Shown: positions 47,603-60,719, numbered from the stretch's first letter. The stretch: DNA of 64,000 nucleotides from Pseudoscleropodium purum (GCA_963969395.1 OZ017795.1:25277063-25341062); one strand, 5' to 3'. The notes: generated by a model from the letters alone, not told the origin. A program made the numbers and translations.

Positions 47603-50600
47603 TTTTTTGAACATTCTTCGGGGCATTCTTGATGTTAGAAAAAATGTATTTCCACATTTTTTAAAACATTAAAAAAAAACAAGGGTTTCTTTTAATATGA
47701 AATTGAGCTTAATTGAAAAACTCAAGTAGTGGTTGTGGGTCAAGTGCATTAAAAATATAATTAATATTGTATCAAATTCATTCAATTTTATAAACATGTT
47801 ATAACTTTATCAAATTGCACATTACTCTTTACATTCTTGAATAAGCTTGTATTCTTTATTTGGTAGATATTTATAGATTGGCACATGAAAGAAGTCTAGT
47901 GAGCTCACTAGAAGAAAACCTTGTTATAGTTAATACAATCTAGAAGATGTATTTTATTTTTTGTAACAAAAACATCATCTAGATTGTGTTGCCCACAACA
48001 AGTTTTACTTATAGTGATTGGACTGAAAATAAAACATTAGTTGGGTGGTTGCAAGAAAGATCAACTAGTTTTTATAATATATTACAAAAATAATAGTTTC
48101 TACATTTGGTCCAAGGAATACTAAAAATAGAACAATTTTAGTCATCGATTTGAAAAATTGATGGCTAAAAGTACTGCTATGAGCACGATGACTACTTGCA
48201 AGTAGTGAAACAATACTACTTGAAAAAAAATGATAGTTTGTCATAGGAAATACATACAACAAGGTATAAATTAATAATATATAGAAAATATTGAGTAAAA
48301 GAACTAAAAGTTGACAAATTGTGAGGACTTGATGGTGATTAGATTTCACCAAAAAAATGAAGTCGAAACCATGATGTATCTTCAAAGTTCAAAAGTGCAA
48401 GCATAAAGGAGACCTATTTGCATGAATGTGGAGGCTATAATATAATATTTATTTAGATAATCCTTACTAGAGTAGGCACATATTTTCCTACTTTAGAAAT
48501 AGACCACAAAAATTTCAGCTCTAGATTATTAATTTTGGGTACTCCCTAGACCCCAGTAATAAAAACCTTTAAACCTTAAAGTGTAATAAATTAGAAAATT
48601 TGATTTTTAAATATAAAAATGATTTTTTTGTTTAATAAAAATTAGAAATATGATTGCAATCAAGTTAGCCATATCTAATAAAAATTTCAAGTTCATCGAA
48701 TTCAACCTTCAAAAGTTCTAACAAAAAACAACTTCGTCATTTTGAATGTGACACAAAATAGGACCAATCTTTCTTGTAATCATCCAATTGAAAATCATGT
48801 AAAATAATTGACAACTTGATTGATAACAATTTTGATCCAATTGTAAAGAAGAGTGCTAAAACTTGATCTAGTGATTCCCTATTGTGATTGTTCCTACAAA
48901 GTCCTCTATATGTGCAAGTTGCTAGATGAGGCACGTTGTAACTCATAGCTCAAATTCTACCTAGTATTGATTGATGGTTGAGCTTTATAAGTACATATCC
49001 ACTACCTCTACCATTGAATATTTCAATCTATACTAATATATTCGTGGTTGTAAAAAAGGACTCCTAAAAGAAAAGCATGATTTTAACATTATACATGTTG
49101 TCATTGGTGACTCTGAACTTTGTGGACTTTGGAATATTATTGGCATTGTTATTTAATTGCACACGTTAATGCAACATTACTTGAAATTAATAGTAGTATT
49201 GTAATATTTAGATTTTGAAGTTTCATAAAAGCTTCCATTGAACCCACCATCCATAGGAAAAGTAAACACAATTTTTTTCCTATAGGTTACTCTTATCTCC
49301 TACCATCAAGGCTTCTAGTTAGGAATGGCAAATACCAAAGCCCAAGGGTGTGAACAACAATGAAATTCCCCTCTTGCTACCACCTCAAAAACCACTTATT
49401 AAGAGTAGGTGTGAATGTACCTTAAAATGATGAAGCAATTATAACTTGAATTCAATTGGTTGTAGTTACAAGAGCAATTATCTCTTGTGACAACGCATCC
49501 TCCCCTTCAGATTACAATTAACACACATTTCCCTTCTTTGAGAAAATTAAGAGCCATTGATTTTGTAAATAAAAATTCTCCTTCTAATGCCGTTGATCTT
49601 GAAAAATAAATAATATGGATATAGATATTAAGGAATACGAATATTGTAGGATACATATATGTATATAGAAGATAGATACAAATGTAAAAACTGATTAAAG
49701 ATATGGAATATGGATACACTTACAAAAAACATATAAATGGATATTATAAATGGATACAAAATACATACTAAAATCCCACAAAATATATCCCATATCGTTT
49801 GGTGGCCAAATTGCTCTTGAAGAATACAAATATTCGTGTGTGAGGGGGGTAAGTGGGTAACTTACCATTCAGTAATATAAATTAAATTAATTCATTTTTT
49901 TTTTGGTGTGTGTGTTGTAATACAATAAACAATCATTTGAAACTAATTGATTTGTCCTTTGTGAGTAACTATCCACTCAAAAGATAGGCTACATGTTTGA
50001 TGAACCAATAAAAAAAACTTGTATTTCAAGTTAAACATTCCATTTGTGAAATGGATTTATGTAAACTAAAGCTAAGAAAAATAGTGGTAGTTATTAGAGG
50101 GCGTTGTGTGAGATTGGTATTGGTCCACCATGACTATTTTTGAAAGACCATCCTATTTTTATTGAACTTTAGAAGTTAGTCTTACTTGACTTTAATAATA
50201 TGAAATATAGATATCTAAGTCATAATATTCAACAAGAAAACGTAGCATAAAAATATTAATAAATACAAAAGTAGGATGTAGAATTGAAATAGAAGTTAGA
50301 GTTTTAGACCAAAAAAAATGCAAAATGCAAATAATGGCTTGTATGGTGGAGCACTTTTGGGGTACTACAAAACTTTATCTTCTAGAGAGGGCTACATTGA
50401 TGATAATTTGACCACCATTTTGAATAAAAATAAAAATATTCCATAATATATTTCACCGCTTTCATAACTTTATATGTATAATGAACTAAACTAGTGGCAA
50501 CACCCTATGGAATTCATTCAAATACTAATCAAAGAATATTTTGAGTATAGATAAGGTGCACCGTTATAGTAAGACAAACTATTGCACAATCTCTTTGAAA

Positions 50601-51190
50601 TATCTTCTATCTAATACATGATGCTATATGGATTTAGAGAACAAAAAATGCACATGTTGACATTTGAAGATTTCTTCAATCCTTAACATTGAAAATTTAC
50701 AAAGATTACCACAATTCTTCAAAAGAATAAAAGAATCAATAAATTTCTTTATTATACTCTAGCTATGCACATTGATTTAATTCTTGAAGGTTTTGGGTGT
50801 TTTTAGGCCCCAAACTAGGTCAAAATACTCAAATCCAAAGCAAGGCTAAAATCTTGATCTATGTTTATTCATGAACAATCTTAATTGTAGAATCCTTCAA
50901 TTAATTTGTTAGAGTAAAATTTCATAATAAAAAACCTTACCAATTGGAAGATCAAGTTGCTTGAATTTCAAAAAGAAGTATTTTCAACTTTTCCCAAATG
51001 GTTAGATTTCATCTTTCAAACTTTTTACACAAAAATGTGTAGACCCTACAACTTATTGCTCTCCATAATAATGATAATATGTTGAAGAAATAAGTTGGGA
51101 ACACTTGTATATAAAAAATTATTATTATTTTTTCATATTCATACTTGAAAAAAATAGTAAATAAAAAGAAGTATATTATGATTTAAATAC
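47603..51190. other. AT-rich gene-free stretch
   Basis: Low-complexity AT-rich DNA with irregular GGATAC/GGATAT words at about 49615-49760. No coding sequence is recognised. Confidence 0.4.
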
Positions 51191-51280
51191 TAAATTATTG
51201 AGAATGTAAGATAGATGTGCTAATGTCCACACATACAAACTTTGAAACCTTTTTTTGCACAAAATTGAAGTCCATTTTCC

Positions 51281-51499
51281 TTGAAATTTGATGCTTACAA
51301 TCCATGTCAAATGCAAGCTTGTAAAATGATTAGATCAAGCTATGAAACTAAATATATCCAAAGCAATTGCAAATTATGTAAACAAAGGTTTGATTTTGAT
51401 AAAAAAAAATATGTCCTACAACCCTTCACCGCACAACATGTAGTGGCTGGACAATTCCCTTTGTGTTCCCTTTGTAAACGACAATGTTCCAAGTTTTGA
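51281..51499 (+). other. Cys-rich 72-codon ORF (possible zinc-binding fragment)
   Basis: Two CxxC pairs, CKLC and CSLC, are separated by about 37 residues, with further Cys at both ends (CQMQAC, KRQC). The first codon is TTG and no ATG lies upstream in frame, so this would be an exon or a remnant. It sits between two segments homologous to the element at 31742-32691 (about 51130-51200 and 51560-52095), so it may be internal sequence that the other copy lost. Function unknown. Confidence 0.25.
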
Positions 51500-51559
51500 G
51501 AATTGTACAATGCATGTCCAATATGTGTCTGGTTATAGGGAGTGTCTGGTTAATGGCAC

Positions 51560-52095
51560 ACCCTAGTTATGGGATTGAAAAATGTCAATTCCAATGGTTG
51601 TAATGTTAAGAACAAATGAACAATCTACAACTACACTTTTAATTTTTTTCAAAAATATTGTAAATTGAGTTCAATAAAGGACTTTAAAGTTTATCTTTGA
51701 GTGAAGATTTTATAAGTATGTTACTCAAAAACTAAAAACTCCTCATAACTTTCATCACATTAATCAAAAACAAAATGATTCAAAACTCCCCCCCCCCATA
51801 CATATATATATATGTAAAACCAATTTCAAATTTTTATTTCTTAAGAAAATTATTTTTTAAGAATATTTTTGAGCTATCTAGATTGCCCATCAAGCAATGA
51901 AAATTACATCTCATGCAATATTTTCTTTACAATGTAGTCAAAAATTATGAAAATTGTTGAACCTAAAAGCTACTCCTTAGGCACATGTTGTGCAAAAATA
52001 AAAATAAAAATAAAAAAATAAATTTATTTGTAGTAAGCTACCAAAATTGCTATGTTGCTAAAAAAAATGTAGTTTGGTCCTTTAGGATAAATGAA
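51560..52095. repeat. Diverged copy of the right part of the element at 31742-32691
   Basis: Collinear with about 32190-32690: GATTGAAAAATGTCAA, TTCAATAAAGGACTT, CCAATTTCAAATTT and the terminal GTAGTTTGGTCCTTTAGG. It includes a C9 tract at about 51789 and a TA microsatellite. Confidence 0.7.
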
Positions 52096-52164
52096 TAGCA
52101 ACAAATACTCTCAATTTGACCCATTAGTGATCTTAAAATTTGTTTTCACCTAAAATATTACTGT

Positions 52165-52244
52165 CACTACCAAAAAAATTGTGAAAATTAATACAATGTA
52201 GTACTATTTCAGCCTACACTAATTTTATAATTTTATAAGTAGTG
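52165..52244. mobile_element. Very short CACTA-ended element (80 bp)
   Basis: Starts CACTACCAAAAAAATTGTG and ends AATTTTATAAGTAGTG, imperfect inverted termini with the CACTA signature. Flanking triplets TGT and TGA are a weak duplication candidate. Confidence 0.35.
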
Positions 52245-52410
52245 TGACTTTAGTAAATTGGTGTCACACGAATGAATAGAACACATTTGTATACTGTAAT
52301 ATGATTCTATCTCATTGTTCTCCTTCTCAAATATGAGATTGGGTTCATTTTTATATGGCCAAATGGAAAACAGAAACGGATCCTTGCTTCACAAGAGTTG
52401 CAACAAGGCA

Positions 52411-52416
52411 CACGTG
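52411..52416. promoter_or_regulatory. G-box (CACGTG) upstream of the SDR gene
   Basis: A palindromic ACACGTGT core lies 519 bp upstream of the start codon, within the GC-richer block that begins near 52370. G-boxes bind bHLH/bZIP factors in plants. Relevance here is inferred from position only. Confidence 0.35.
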
Positions 52417-52595
52417 TAACTGCAGTTCCACCGACCCAACTGGAAAGTCCCCGACGTGATCCATCCCGCCATCCGGCGAAATTCATCGACGTCCATTCAG
52501 AGCTCATCACATGCGCCACTGAGCAAGTTTGTTTTGCGAATTGCAGTTCAATTGCAATTACATGAGTTCTGTCCACTCATGTAACTTTTATAGTT

Positions 52596-52924
52596 GTGAG
52601 TTCTTTGTTTATGGTTCATTTGCAATTGCTCTCCCAGTCAGAGTCTTTGTTCGAGAAGAAGTAATTAAGCTAGCCGTGCTTTTTTCCAGCTCACATGATT
52701 TGGATATTTGTCACGCTGATGTGGAGATTTTTGTGTTGATTCCGACATAGTTCGTCGCTTACAATGCGTTAATCTTGACATTGTTTTGTTCTAATGACAA
52801 GAAGCATCTCGGTTCGAATTTGCATTAGCTAGTAATCTGCACTGGATTCGAAGCTTGCGCGTATTCAGTCTTTTCTGGGTGTTGCCATTAGTCTCTCCTT
52901 CACGGTGCTGTTTTTTCTTCTCCA
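52596..52924 (+). other. Possible intron in the 5' UTR of the SDR gene
   Basis: A strong acceptor, TTTTTTCTTCTCCAG, ends at 52924, ten bases before the ATG, and a GTGAGT donor-like site is at 52596. The acceptor is convincing; the donor is one of several options. Confidence 0.35.
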
Positions 52925-52934
52925 GGAAGTTGCA

Positions 52935-55900
52935 ATGGCGAGTACGTCAACCACCTTGGGCTCCAATCTTCGGCCAAATCTTGCATGGTGCAGCCCCAAT
53001 TCTGTGATGGGGCTTGGTGGGTTGGGATTATTGCAGTTGCTAGCCCCTGGGAAATTTGCCAAGGTATGTTTCGTAGAGGGGTATTCGATTGGGTTGCTAC
53101 CTCATCAGTATGGGTTGTGTAAGGGACTGTAGGGTTTTATTGTACTAATTAATTGCATCAATTTCGAAACACTTTTTTGTAGCTGCAAGTGAATCATTCT
53201 CTCTGAATGCTGATTAATTAGTGGTTCTTGCAGAGTGAACGCAGGAATTATCGCTATGGGTTATGTAGAGCAGCGCAATCTTCGTCGTCGTCTTCGAGCC
53301 AGCGGCATGTCGTCGTCACCGGTGGAAACACCGGTATGAGAGTCTGAAACTTGATTCAAATTTTCTGAGAATGAATTTAGACTACAAATTGACAAGAAAT
53401 TCAACAATTATAGGTATTGCACTATCGGAAAATTGTTAACAAATGCAAAGGGGGTGAACAGTGTAAATGAGATTGTCTCTATTTGCTGAAGGTTAAGAGT
53501 CTGACAATTGCAGAATATTTTGCCTGTAGCCATTCTTCTGTGGAGAATGTTTCGACAGTATCTTGATTTCCTCAAGAAAATTGACTGCATTGTCCAACGG
53601 TTTATTTTAAGTATTATTTCAATACAGGCACCGAATGCGCGCTAGAGTTTTGTATTCTATCAACTTCAAGGATTAAGACGTCAAGACGTATCATTTAGGA
53701 CAAATTTTGGAGATTTTCCGTTTCTCAGAACGGAGAAAAGAATAACGGGAAATGCAGGCTTTTGGTAAAGTGGTTACTTTAATCACAAGGTTGAGTTGAT
53801 GGTTTTCCAGGTATAGGAAAGGCGACCGCCCTAGAGCTTGCAAGGCAGGGCATGGCTGTCACAATTGGTGAGAATCAACAGACACATTGATAATTGTTTT
53901 AATTTTTTCACTTATGATGATATTCCTGTGAATGAAAACTCTCTGTACGTTGAGTTAGAGGTTTGTATGTCTGTTGCTCCATGGCCTTGGGGAAAACGGT
54001 GGTGTTCTTAATACTGTTAGTAAATTCTTGAGAAGGGTGTGTGCACATTGGTTGTTTAGCAGATCAAGATCTACAGGGCAGGAAATATTGAACTTCAAAA
54101 AGATTTTTGTCCCCAAAACTTACACAATGGGATACAACACTTTATTGGCTATTTTCCCAGGTTTCGTTTAAGTTTTGGGGACAAAAATCTTTTGAAAAAT
54201 AGCCAAACCTGTAGCTTCACGTCATAGCACGCTTATGGTTTAATATTCTTTGGGAGGTAGATAAAAAAAGACGTGTTTCTTCGAATTGAGGATGCATCAC
54301 CACTTACGACAATGATATACTCACAAAATACTGAATTGAAAATGTGGTTGTACTATTGTACAACTGTACGAGGGGGATTTCACTATTCTGCAAGATTAAA
54401 GTATCACCTCTATTGGTATAGAATGTTACGGATTTGAGCATGGACTGGACGTCCTAAGTGTGACAATGACACTAAGTCATTTTACAGTACTTTGAACAAC
54501 AAAGTCTAGTATGAATTTAATCGATCACCAATGAACATCATTTCACCTGTAATCTGGATGTGTTGGCTCAAGGAAGCATGCAGAAACTTGGAGAAGGGAG
54601 GGCAAGCTGTGGCAGATATTGTTCGAGCATCCAATAGTTCATCTGTCAGGTCTATGATCTATCTTCTGGATTATTTTCAGTATTCTCTCGGTGTTGTTTC
54701 TGTTAATTGGTCTTATATTATTGTATTTTTACAAGTATTGCTTGTGTTGTTGCCACAAGTATGCTAGCCCTACCACTGTTCACCTCCCCTTCCTTCCTTT
54801 GTGAACTTATTCTTCTTCTGTAATTTTGGAGCATCAAAGTAAAGTAAAATATAGAAATTTTGACCATATTTTCAATGACGAAAATCCTTTGAAATTCAGT
54901 ATCTTGTGAGAAACTTTTGATGGGCACCCCCCTCTGAGGACTTTCTGACATTACCGAGAACGGCCCCGTCCATCAGCCCTCCGATTACGGAGAGCTCAAA
55001 TGCCACTACAAAGAAAAACACCTGTCTATGTTAGTTGATGCATCAGCTATGCAGTCACCCTGACCGTTGTGGAATTTAACAGGGTAATGCAATTAGACTT
55101 GGCTTCATTTGCCTCAATCCGCCAGTTTGCAGCAGAGTATTTGGACTTGGGCCTTCCATTGAACTCTCTTGTAAGCATGAAACTTCAAGTTTTTTTTTAA
55201 ATTTCTCCATGAGTACATATGCAGTGGTTTGAAGCACATTTTTTCTGATTTGTTGCTGTAGGAGTGCGTGTCTGGGGCTTTCATCGGAGGCTATTCCTTT
55301 TAAATAGTTATAATATTACGCTTAGTATTCCAATCTTATACGCGTAGTACTACTTACAATCCCATATGTTTATTTTTCCTCCATGATTTATTGATTGAAA
55401 AGTTTGCAAACATTGGATCAGTGTTGGAAGGCACTGGCTTTTAGAAGTTTCCCCAAACATAAAGCCTGAAAGTCATCTGGAGTGTTTATAATACAAACAG
55501 TGGTTAGTTTTGATTTTTACAGGTGAATAATGCAGGGGTAATGGCTTGCCCGTTTCAGACCACAGTGGATGGCTTTGAGTATCAACTCGGGGTTAGTGTT
55601 GCTTCCTCTAAGGATTGGACAGGTTAGCTTGAGTATGCATGAATTGTAAAATGACCTAGTTTGCTTCTGTGATCCGTATTGATGGAATGTCAGTGTTGGT
55701 TCCACTTGGTAGTCTTCCATCTGCACAGCAGTATAATTCATATTGGAATGGCACTGGCGGTCAATCATATTTTGCTTTGCGTTGCTAAATAACCACAGAA
55801 TGTATGATGCGTATGTCTGATGCAGGTGAATCATTTGGGTCACTTTTTACTCACTGCACTGTTGCTTGACAAACTCAAATCAAGTGCCTCGCCTGGGTAA

Positions 55901-57073
55901 ACGAATATTTCGTCATTTGTGAAGAGTTCATGTATGATTTGGCAGGTTTGGAATGATCACTTGCTCTGTTTCAAGTTTCTCACTTGTAATGAAATCTGTT
56001 TGTGTTTTCTTCCATATGTGCTGTTCCAGAACGAGGTCGAGAGTGGTGGTGTTGACCTCTGCTGCAGAGCGAATCGGGAACCTTGACTTTGACGACCTAA
56101 ATTTTAAAACTCGGAGTGCGGAGTCTTCCCATTCCTACGCTTCTTTTTATTTGTCGTCGAAATGCCAATCCTAACACTTAGTACTTTCTTGGAATATGTG
56201 CTTAAAGAAGAATAAAGAATATCCATTTCACTTTACTGAATTCGAAAGACACAACCTGCAACTATATTTTGGCATTAAACAGCACATTTCCTCAATAAGT
56301 GCTACCTCGAAGTAGAATTCTTATGTGTACCTTTCTGTGCAGAGTACAACGAATGGCTGGCATATGGACAATCAAAACTAGCTAATTGTCTCTTTACTCA
56401 TGAGCTAGCACGACGCTGCACATCTTCGAGAATCCCCGTGACGGTGAACTGTATGCACCCAGGCATTGTTGACACGGAGGTGAGTTTTTACACGTGCATT
56501 AGAAATTGAACCGCTTGAAGACTCGCTGTGAAGCATTCATTTGTCTTTTTGTGAAATATAAGTTATACAGTTTTTAATTCAAATTGCCTGTTGCAGTTGA
56601 TTCGGTTCGTGTTTCCTCAAGCAGTGTATACAAATCTTCCATTGCTTTCGAGTCTCAAGCCAGGACTGATGAAACTCTTAGGTTTGAAGGTAATTGTCTC
56701 CCGAGACTACTGCGTTCCGCATCACTCTCACTTATGTTCAGACGCAGGATAAATGTGAGGAAAGCAGTTCCTTTAATATCTGAAGATGGGCATTTGTGTT
56801 TTTAGGTATGTCTTCAGTTCAGTTGAGTAGTTTAGGTTTTTCATTGTGCAGACCCCTGAGCAAGGTGCATCAACAGCAGTGTATTTAGCAAATTCCCCTG
56901 CCGTGGAAGGTGTTACAGGACGCTACTACGAGAATAGTCGTCCGGCGAACCCGAGTGCCAGAGCTGTCGACAACAAGTTGTCTTCCTCATTGTGGGCAGT
57001 TAGCGAGGAACTCACAGGCACATCACACGTTCTGGAACCCCTGCAGTTGAGTGCCCGCACGTCACTTGGTTAA
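52935..57073 (+). CDS. Short-chain dehydrogenase/reductase, retinol-dehydrogenase/POR-like, 11 exons, 374 aa
   Basis: Exons: 52935-53063, 53234-53333, 53811-53867, 54577-54649, 55083-55170, 55523-55591, 55826-55896, 56030-56115, 56343-56479, 56597-56689, 56852-57073. All introns are GT-AG; phases match and give 374 codons plus TGA... stop (TAA at the end of the frame). Residues 1-65 form a Ser/Ala/Arg-rich leader with a Ser run at 59-65, resembling a plastid transit peptide. The Rossmann motif TGGNTGIG is at 72-79. CRN at 97-99 puts an Arg where NADP(H)-preferring SDRs carry one. NNAG is at 151-154, the structural Asn at 174, Ser206, and YGQSK with Tyr232 and Lys236. HPGIVDTE follows. The full Asn-Ser-Tyr-Lys tetrad is present, so an active NADP(H) oxidoreductase is expected; the substrate is unknown. 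The donor of exon 8 (GTGCGG) is weak but keeps the frame into the active-site exon. No neighbouring gene suggests a pathway. Confidence 0.93.
54098..54193. repeat. Perfect 25-bp inverted repeat in SDR intron 3
   Basis: 54098-54122 and 54169-54193 are exact reverse complements (core TTTTTGTCCCCAAAACTT), with a 46-nt loop. Weaker pairing extends outward (CTACAGGG near 54071 with CCTGTAGC near 54208), giving arms of roughly 50 bp. It explains the spurious ORF at 53974-54171. It is probably a small foldback insertion. Confidence 0.9.
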
Positions 57074-60000
57074 CCAGGTTTAGCTTTTAAGAAGGGCTGT
57101 GCAACGTTTATGTCGACTTCATGATTTAAGGATCCCTCTGTTAGTGTAGCCAATCTGCTACACCCGATATGGCACATGTAGATTTGAACTTACGGAATTT
57201 TGCAAAATTTCCATTTGTATTGCAAGTGGGCTTACCAGAATGAATTTCATCCTTTTGTGCCGTTATGCTTCATGAACCGCATCTCACTCCAGTATTCTTT
57301 CTGTAATTTCTCATAGTCTTTCTCGGAGTTCTTTGTGTGAGGTACGCAACTAGGGGCGAGGTGATCATCGGAACGGGCTCTTGTAACTTGAGCTACCACT
57401 CTCATCGCAGGTACTTAAGCATCGCCATAAAAATATTATTGAGCAATAGCCATGGGGCGTTCTTAGGAGGTGTTGGGAGTTCACGTGGCACTTTCGTGTT
57501 TGTTCTTTATCATAATCTCCATCTACTTGACATGGTGCAGAATATTTTGCTCGTCCTAAGGGTTAGAATGCTCTTACTTAATTTATGCCACATTAGCTAG
57601 TTGCTTATCCCTAGGCATAAGAAAATTGAAATAATGTAATGTTTGATGCATCATCTTTTCTTCACATCCAACAAGAATGTGCATGATAATTGCCTTCGAT
57701 TGTTAACCCTTAACTGCCTGAATCCATTATTGAATTTTTGCATATTTTTACTTATATTTTAATAAATATGTATGATTTACCTCAATTGCATCAAATTCAT
57801 GATACAGAAAGTGTGAATTTAAAAAGTCAAACATTGGTTTGGATGAAAGAGAAATTTTGTGGCAAAAAAACAATCCCTAAAGTCTCTCTGTTCATTGTTC
57901 AAAATTAACACGTCAGAATGCTAGTTACGAGTTAACAAACTAGAGGAGAAAAATGTGTGCCTTGCTATTCACCATCCACAGCATTCTTAAGCCAATATTG
58001 GGGTTTATAACAATGGGTCCTAAATATTTGTGCATGTTCAGGCTTATCAATATGGATGGTTGCTATTCTAGCAGAATCATCTGCTATGTTTTATTCCTAT
58101 CACTTTTGTTGTTCACATATACTTTAGTCTCACCTACTAGCTTGTAACTTACAAATGTTGGTTCATCTTCTCTAATTATTCTTTTTCCTTAAATGTTAGT
58201 GTCTAACTAAAACATTCTTCAACTTCAAAGCAGGGAACCCTTTGCTTGCCCACGATTTGTGGGTCACTGTAGCACAAATTATTCTTGTTAAAGTGACTGT
58301 AGAGGGAAATATGCCCCCAATATTAGGATTTGAATTTATTATAGCATAGAGAAGATTTCTATGAATTCCCTTGTCTCACTGTCTTCCTTCTTCTGCATAA
58401 CGTTCCTGCATTGGATTTGATGTTGGACCTTTGAATGAACACTCTCAAATATACACCCAAAGAATAGGTATTAATTCTGTCTCTTTCAACTTGCTGAGTC
58501 TACAAGAGTAAAGCCCCAATGCACACCAAGCAAGACAAGCAAAGTCAATGTAGTCGTAGAAAGGAAAGGACCATCTCACAAGCAGGACAAGGAGTCAATG
58601 TCCCAACGCATCAATATTGGCCTTTCAAATGACATCTATAATTTGCGGCTTTCGCCTGCCTTCTGTGCTTGAATTGGGCCATATTTTCTGCGTTGAACGT
58701 TGAAAATCAAGGAGCTGGCTGGAGCGCTGGAAGATGAACTGTCAACGCCATTCAATTCATCACTGGAAATCTGGAATGCAAAATTTGTCCATTTTCCAGG
58801 TGTGTGCCTCACGATCGTTTAGTGTTCAATGACGAGTCACAAGACATAATTTTTAACCTCAGTGTTGCCTAGCTATGTAGAAGTGGCAGCCATCCATTGG
58901 AGAACACAAAGGCTTGGCTGTTTTCCAATACCCTACCTTATTTGGACCGACTTCGACATTACAGCTCATACAAGGCAAGGTTGGCAGAAAATCTAAACCG
59001 AAGCGGCAGGAAAAATCATTAAGTAATTTTTTAAATCGATACAGTTTTCTGAGAGTTCATCTTTTCAAAAATTGTTATGGGAAAGAATAATCTTACACAA
59101 TATTCTCAATTGACATTTGCCGAACCTTGCTTTTCTGTGAACCAATCAATAAATATTAATTCATCAGGAGCGGACCCACGTACCGAATCCTTCCATTACG
59201 GAATGTGGTGTTCTTCCTTAATGAGATTCGTGCTTGAGCATGATTGAACAAGATCCGAGTAACTTTTGAGTTTACTTTCGGCAACATTCATGGAAATACA
59301 ACAAGACGGAAGGCTCGAGGGCAAACATTTCTTAATCAAGAACGTTCAAACCTGAATTTCATGGTTTCACAACTTCTTTGCACATGCAAATTGCAACGAG
59401 CATGGAGGAAATTCTGAATTTCATTCTAAATACACGGATGGTAATCAATAAGCCATTGCCAAGGCGGCGACACGACGAAACACAGGTGCAGTAGGGACGA
59501 GGTGACGATGTTCATGGCGATTCCTCCAGCTAACCCATCAATTAAACAATTAAGTTTTTGCTCTCAAATTAAGGCTGCTAAACCCTTAAACCGAGTATTC
59601 GAAGCTAGACGATAGAGCATTCTCAGACTCAGGCGTGAATCACACACACTTAACTACAAGCCAGGCAATTACAACTAAACAATTAGAACATACTTCATCT
59701 AGCTAGATTCAAAATCCCTCGCCCCCACCGGCCGGGGCACCCCAATTAACCATTTTTATTACGCTAACAATTCTATTTTTTCTGCATGACTTGTTTTCAC
59801 ACAACAAAATTGGTCTTCGTGGAAAAAGATGACGATGATGAATACGATGATACGGAGTACCTTATTATATTAAATTTTGAATGATTGAGCTACAGACACA
59901 ACTGAAGGAGATTATCGATAATACATGCCATTTACAATTCACAATTTGGACACACAGAAAATTTGTGCCACTGATATTTTCTTGTTTCCATTGCCACTTC

Positions 60001-60145
60001 CCCTGCTCCTAGCTAGAACAAAGTCATCTGGGAAACGTAACGTCTCATGTTCTTGTCAGGGAAACGAGGATAATCAGTCAGCCCTGTGTCCGTGAATCCT
60101 CAGAGACAGTTAAACGTCGATTGCGTGAAATTGGCGGAATTCCAA
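57074..60145. other. Gene-free flank 3' of the SDR gene
   Basis: The SDR 3' UTR must begin here, but no clear polyadenylation signal is close; the first AATAAA is about 690 bp downstream (about 57761). GC is moderate to about 59.9 kb. No ORF with a recognisable domain. Confidence 0.4.
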
Positions 60146-60149
60146 TACT

Positions 60150-60610
60150 TTGGCACCTTTCAGATCGAACACCTGCTCTGAAACATGACATGAATCCAGA
60201 TTTTCGACACACGTGTACGTATATGTCACAATTTTGGCGCCGGAATCGCAACGAAATTGACGTTACGTTGCAAATGTATAAAAAGTCAAATTAATAATTT
60301 GAGTAACCCACGATCAAAGTCCGGATCGTCAACTAAACCTCAGTGGTGTACAAATCCACTGGAAACCAAAAGAACATCGCTCTAGACAAATATGTATGCA
60401 GTACAAGCGAGGGTGCTTTTCGATACTTCCCGCAAATCGCTAATATTCATCCATATAATTATATACACACATTTCGTAGAATTAGCCCGATTCCGGCGCC
60501 AAAAACTATGACCCAAATCTTCACAATCTCTCAAAATTACAATGGGACAGATGTAAAATTACGTTTCGGGCTCTGCGTCGATCAAGAAAGTGCCAAAGTT
60601 GCGGATTGCG
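60150..60610. repeat. Decayed inverted repeat centred on TTGGCGCCGGAATCG
   Basis: 60224-60248 (GTCACAATTTTGGCGCCGG...) and 60488-60512 (...CCGGCGCCAAAAACTATGAC) are inverted copies with a perfect 17-bp core. Further out, ACTTTGGCACCTTTCAGATC (about 60157) pairs with GATCAAGAAAGTGCCAAAGT (about 60580). AACGAAATTGACGTTAYG occurs as a direct repeat at about 60250 and 60633. It is likely an old foldback element. The ORF at 60343-60705 starts with GTG, has no domain and overlaps this structure. Confidence 0.75.
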
Positions 60611-60719
60611 CAAGTTTTATTTTAACGAAATTGACGTTATGTTTTTATAGAATCCTAAGAATTCGACTTCGGCAATTTGAAAACAAAGTGTTGAAAATTG
60701 TTTAAGCATCCATTCCCAT

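Noticed and set aside
52307..52576. 89-codon minus-strand ORF upstream of the SDR gene, suggesting a divergent gene
   Set aside because: No recognisable domain or splice structure; it is probably an accident of the GC-richer promoter region.
60233..60247. TGGCGCCGGAATCG as a retrotransposon primer binding site
   Set aside because: It begins like an Asp- or Lys-tRNA site but diverges after 8 bases, has no adjacent LTR, and occurs as one arm of an inverted repeat.
60343..60705. 120-codon ORF
   Set aside because: GTG start, no domain, and it runs across the decayed inverted repeat.
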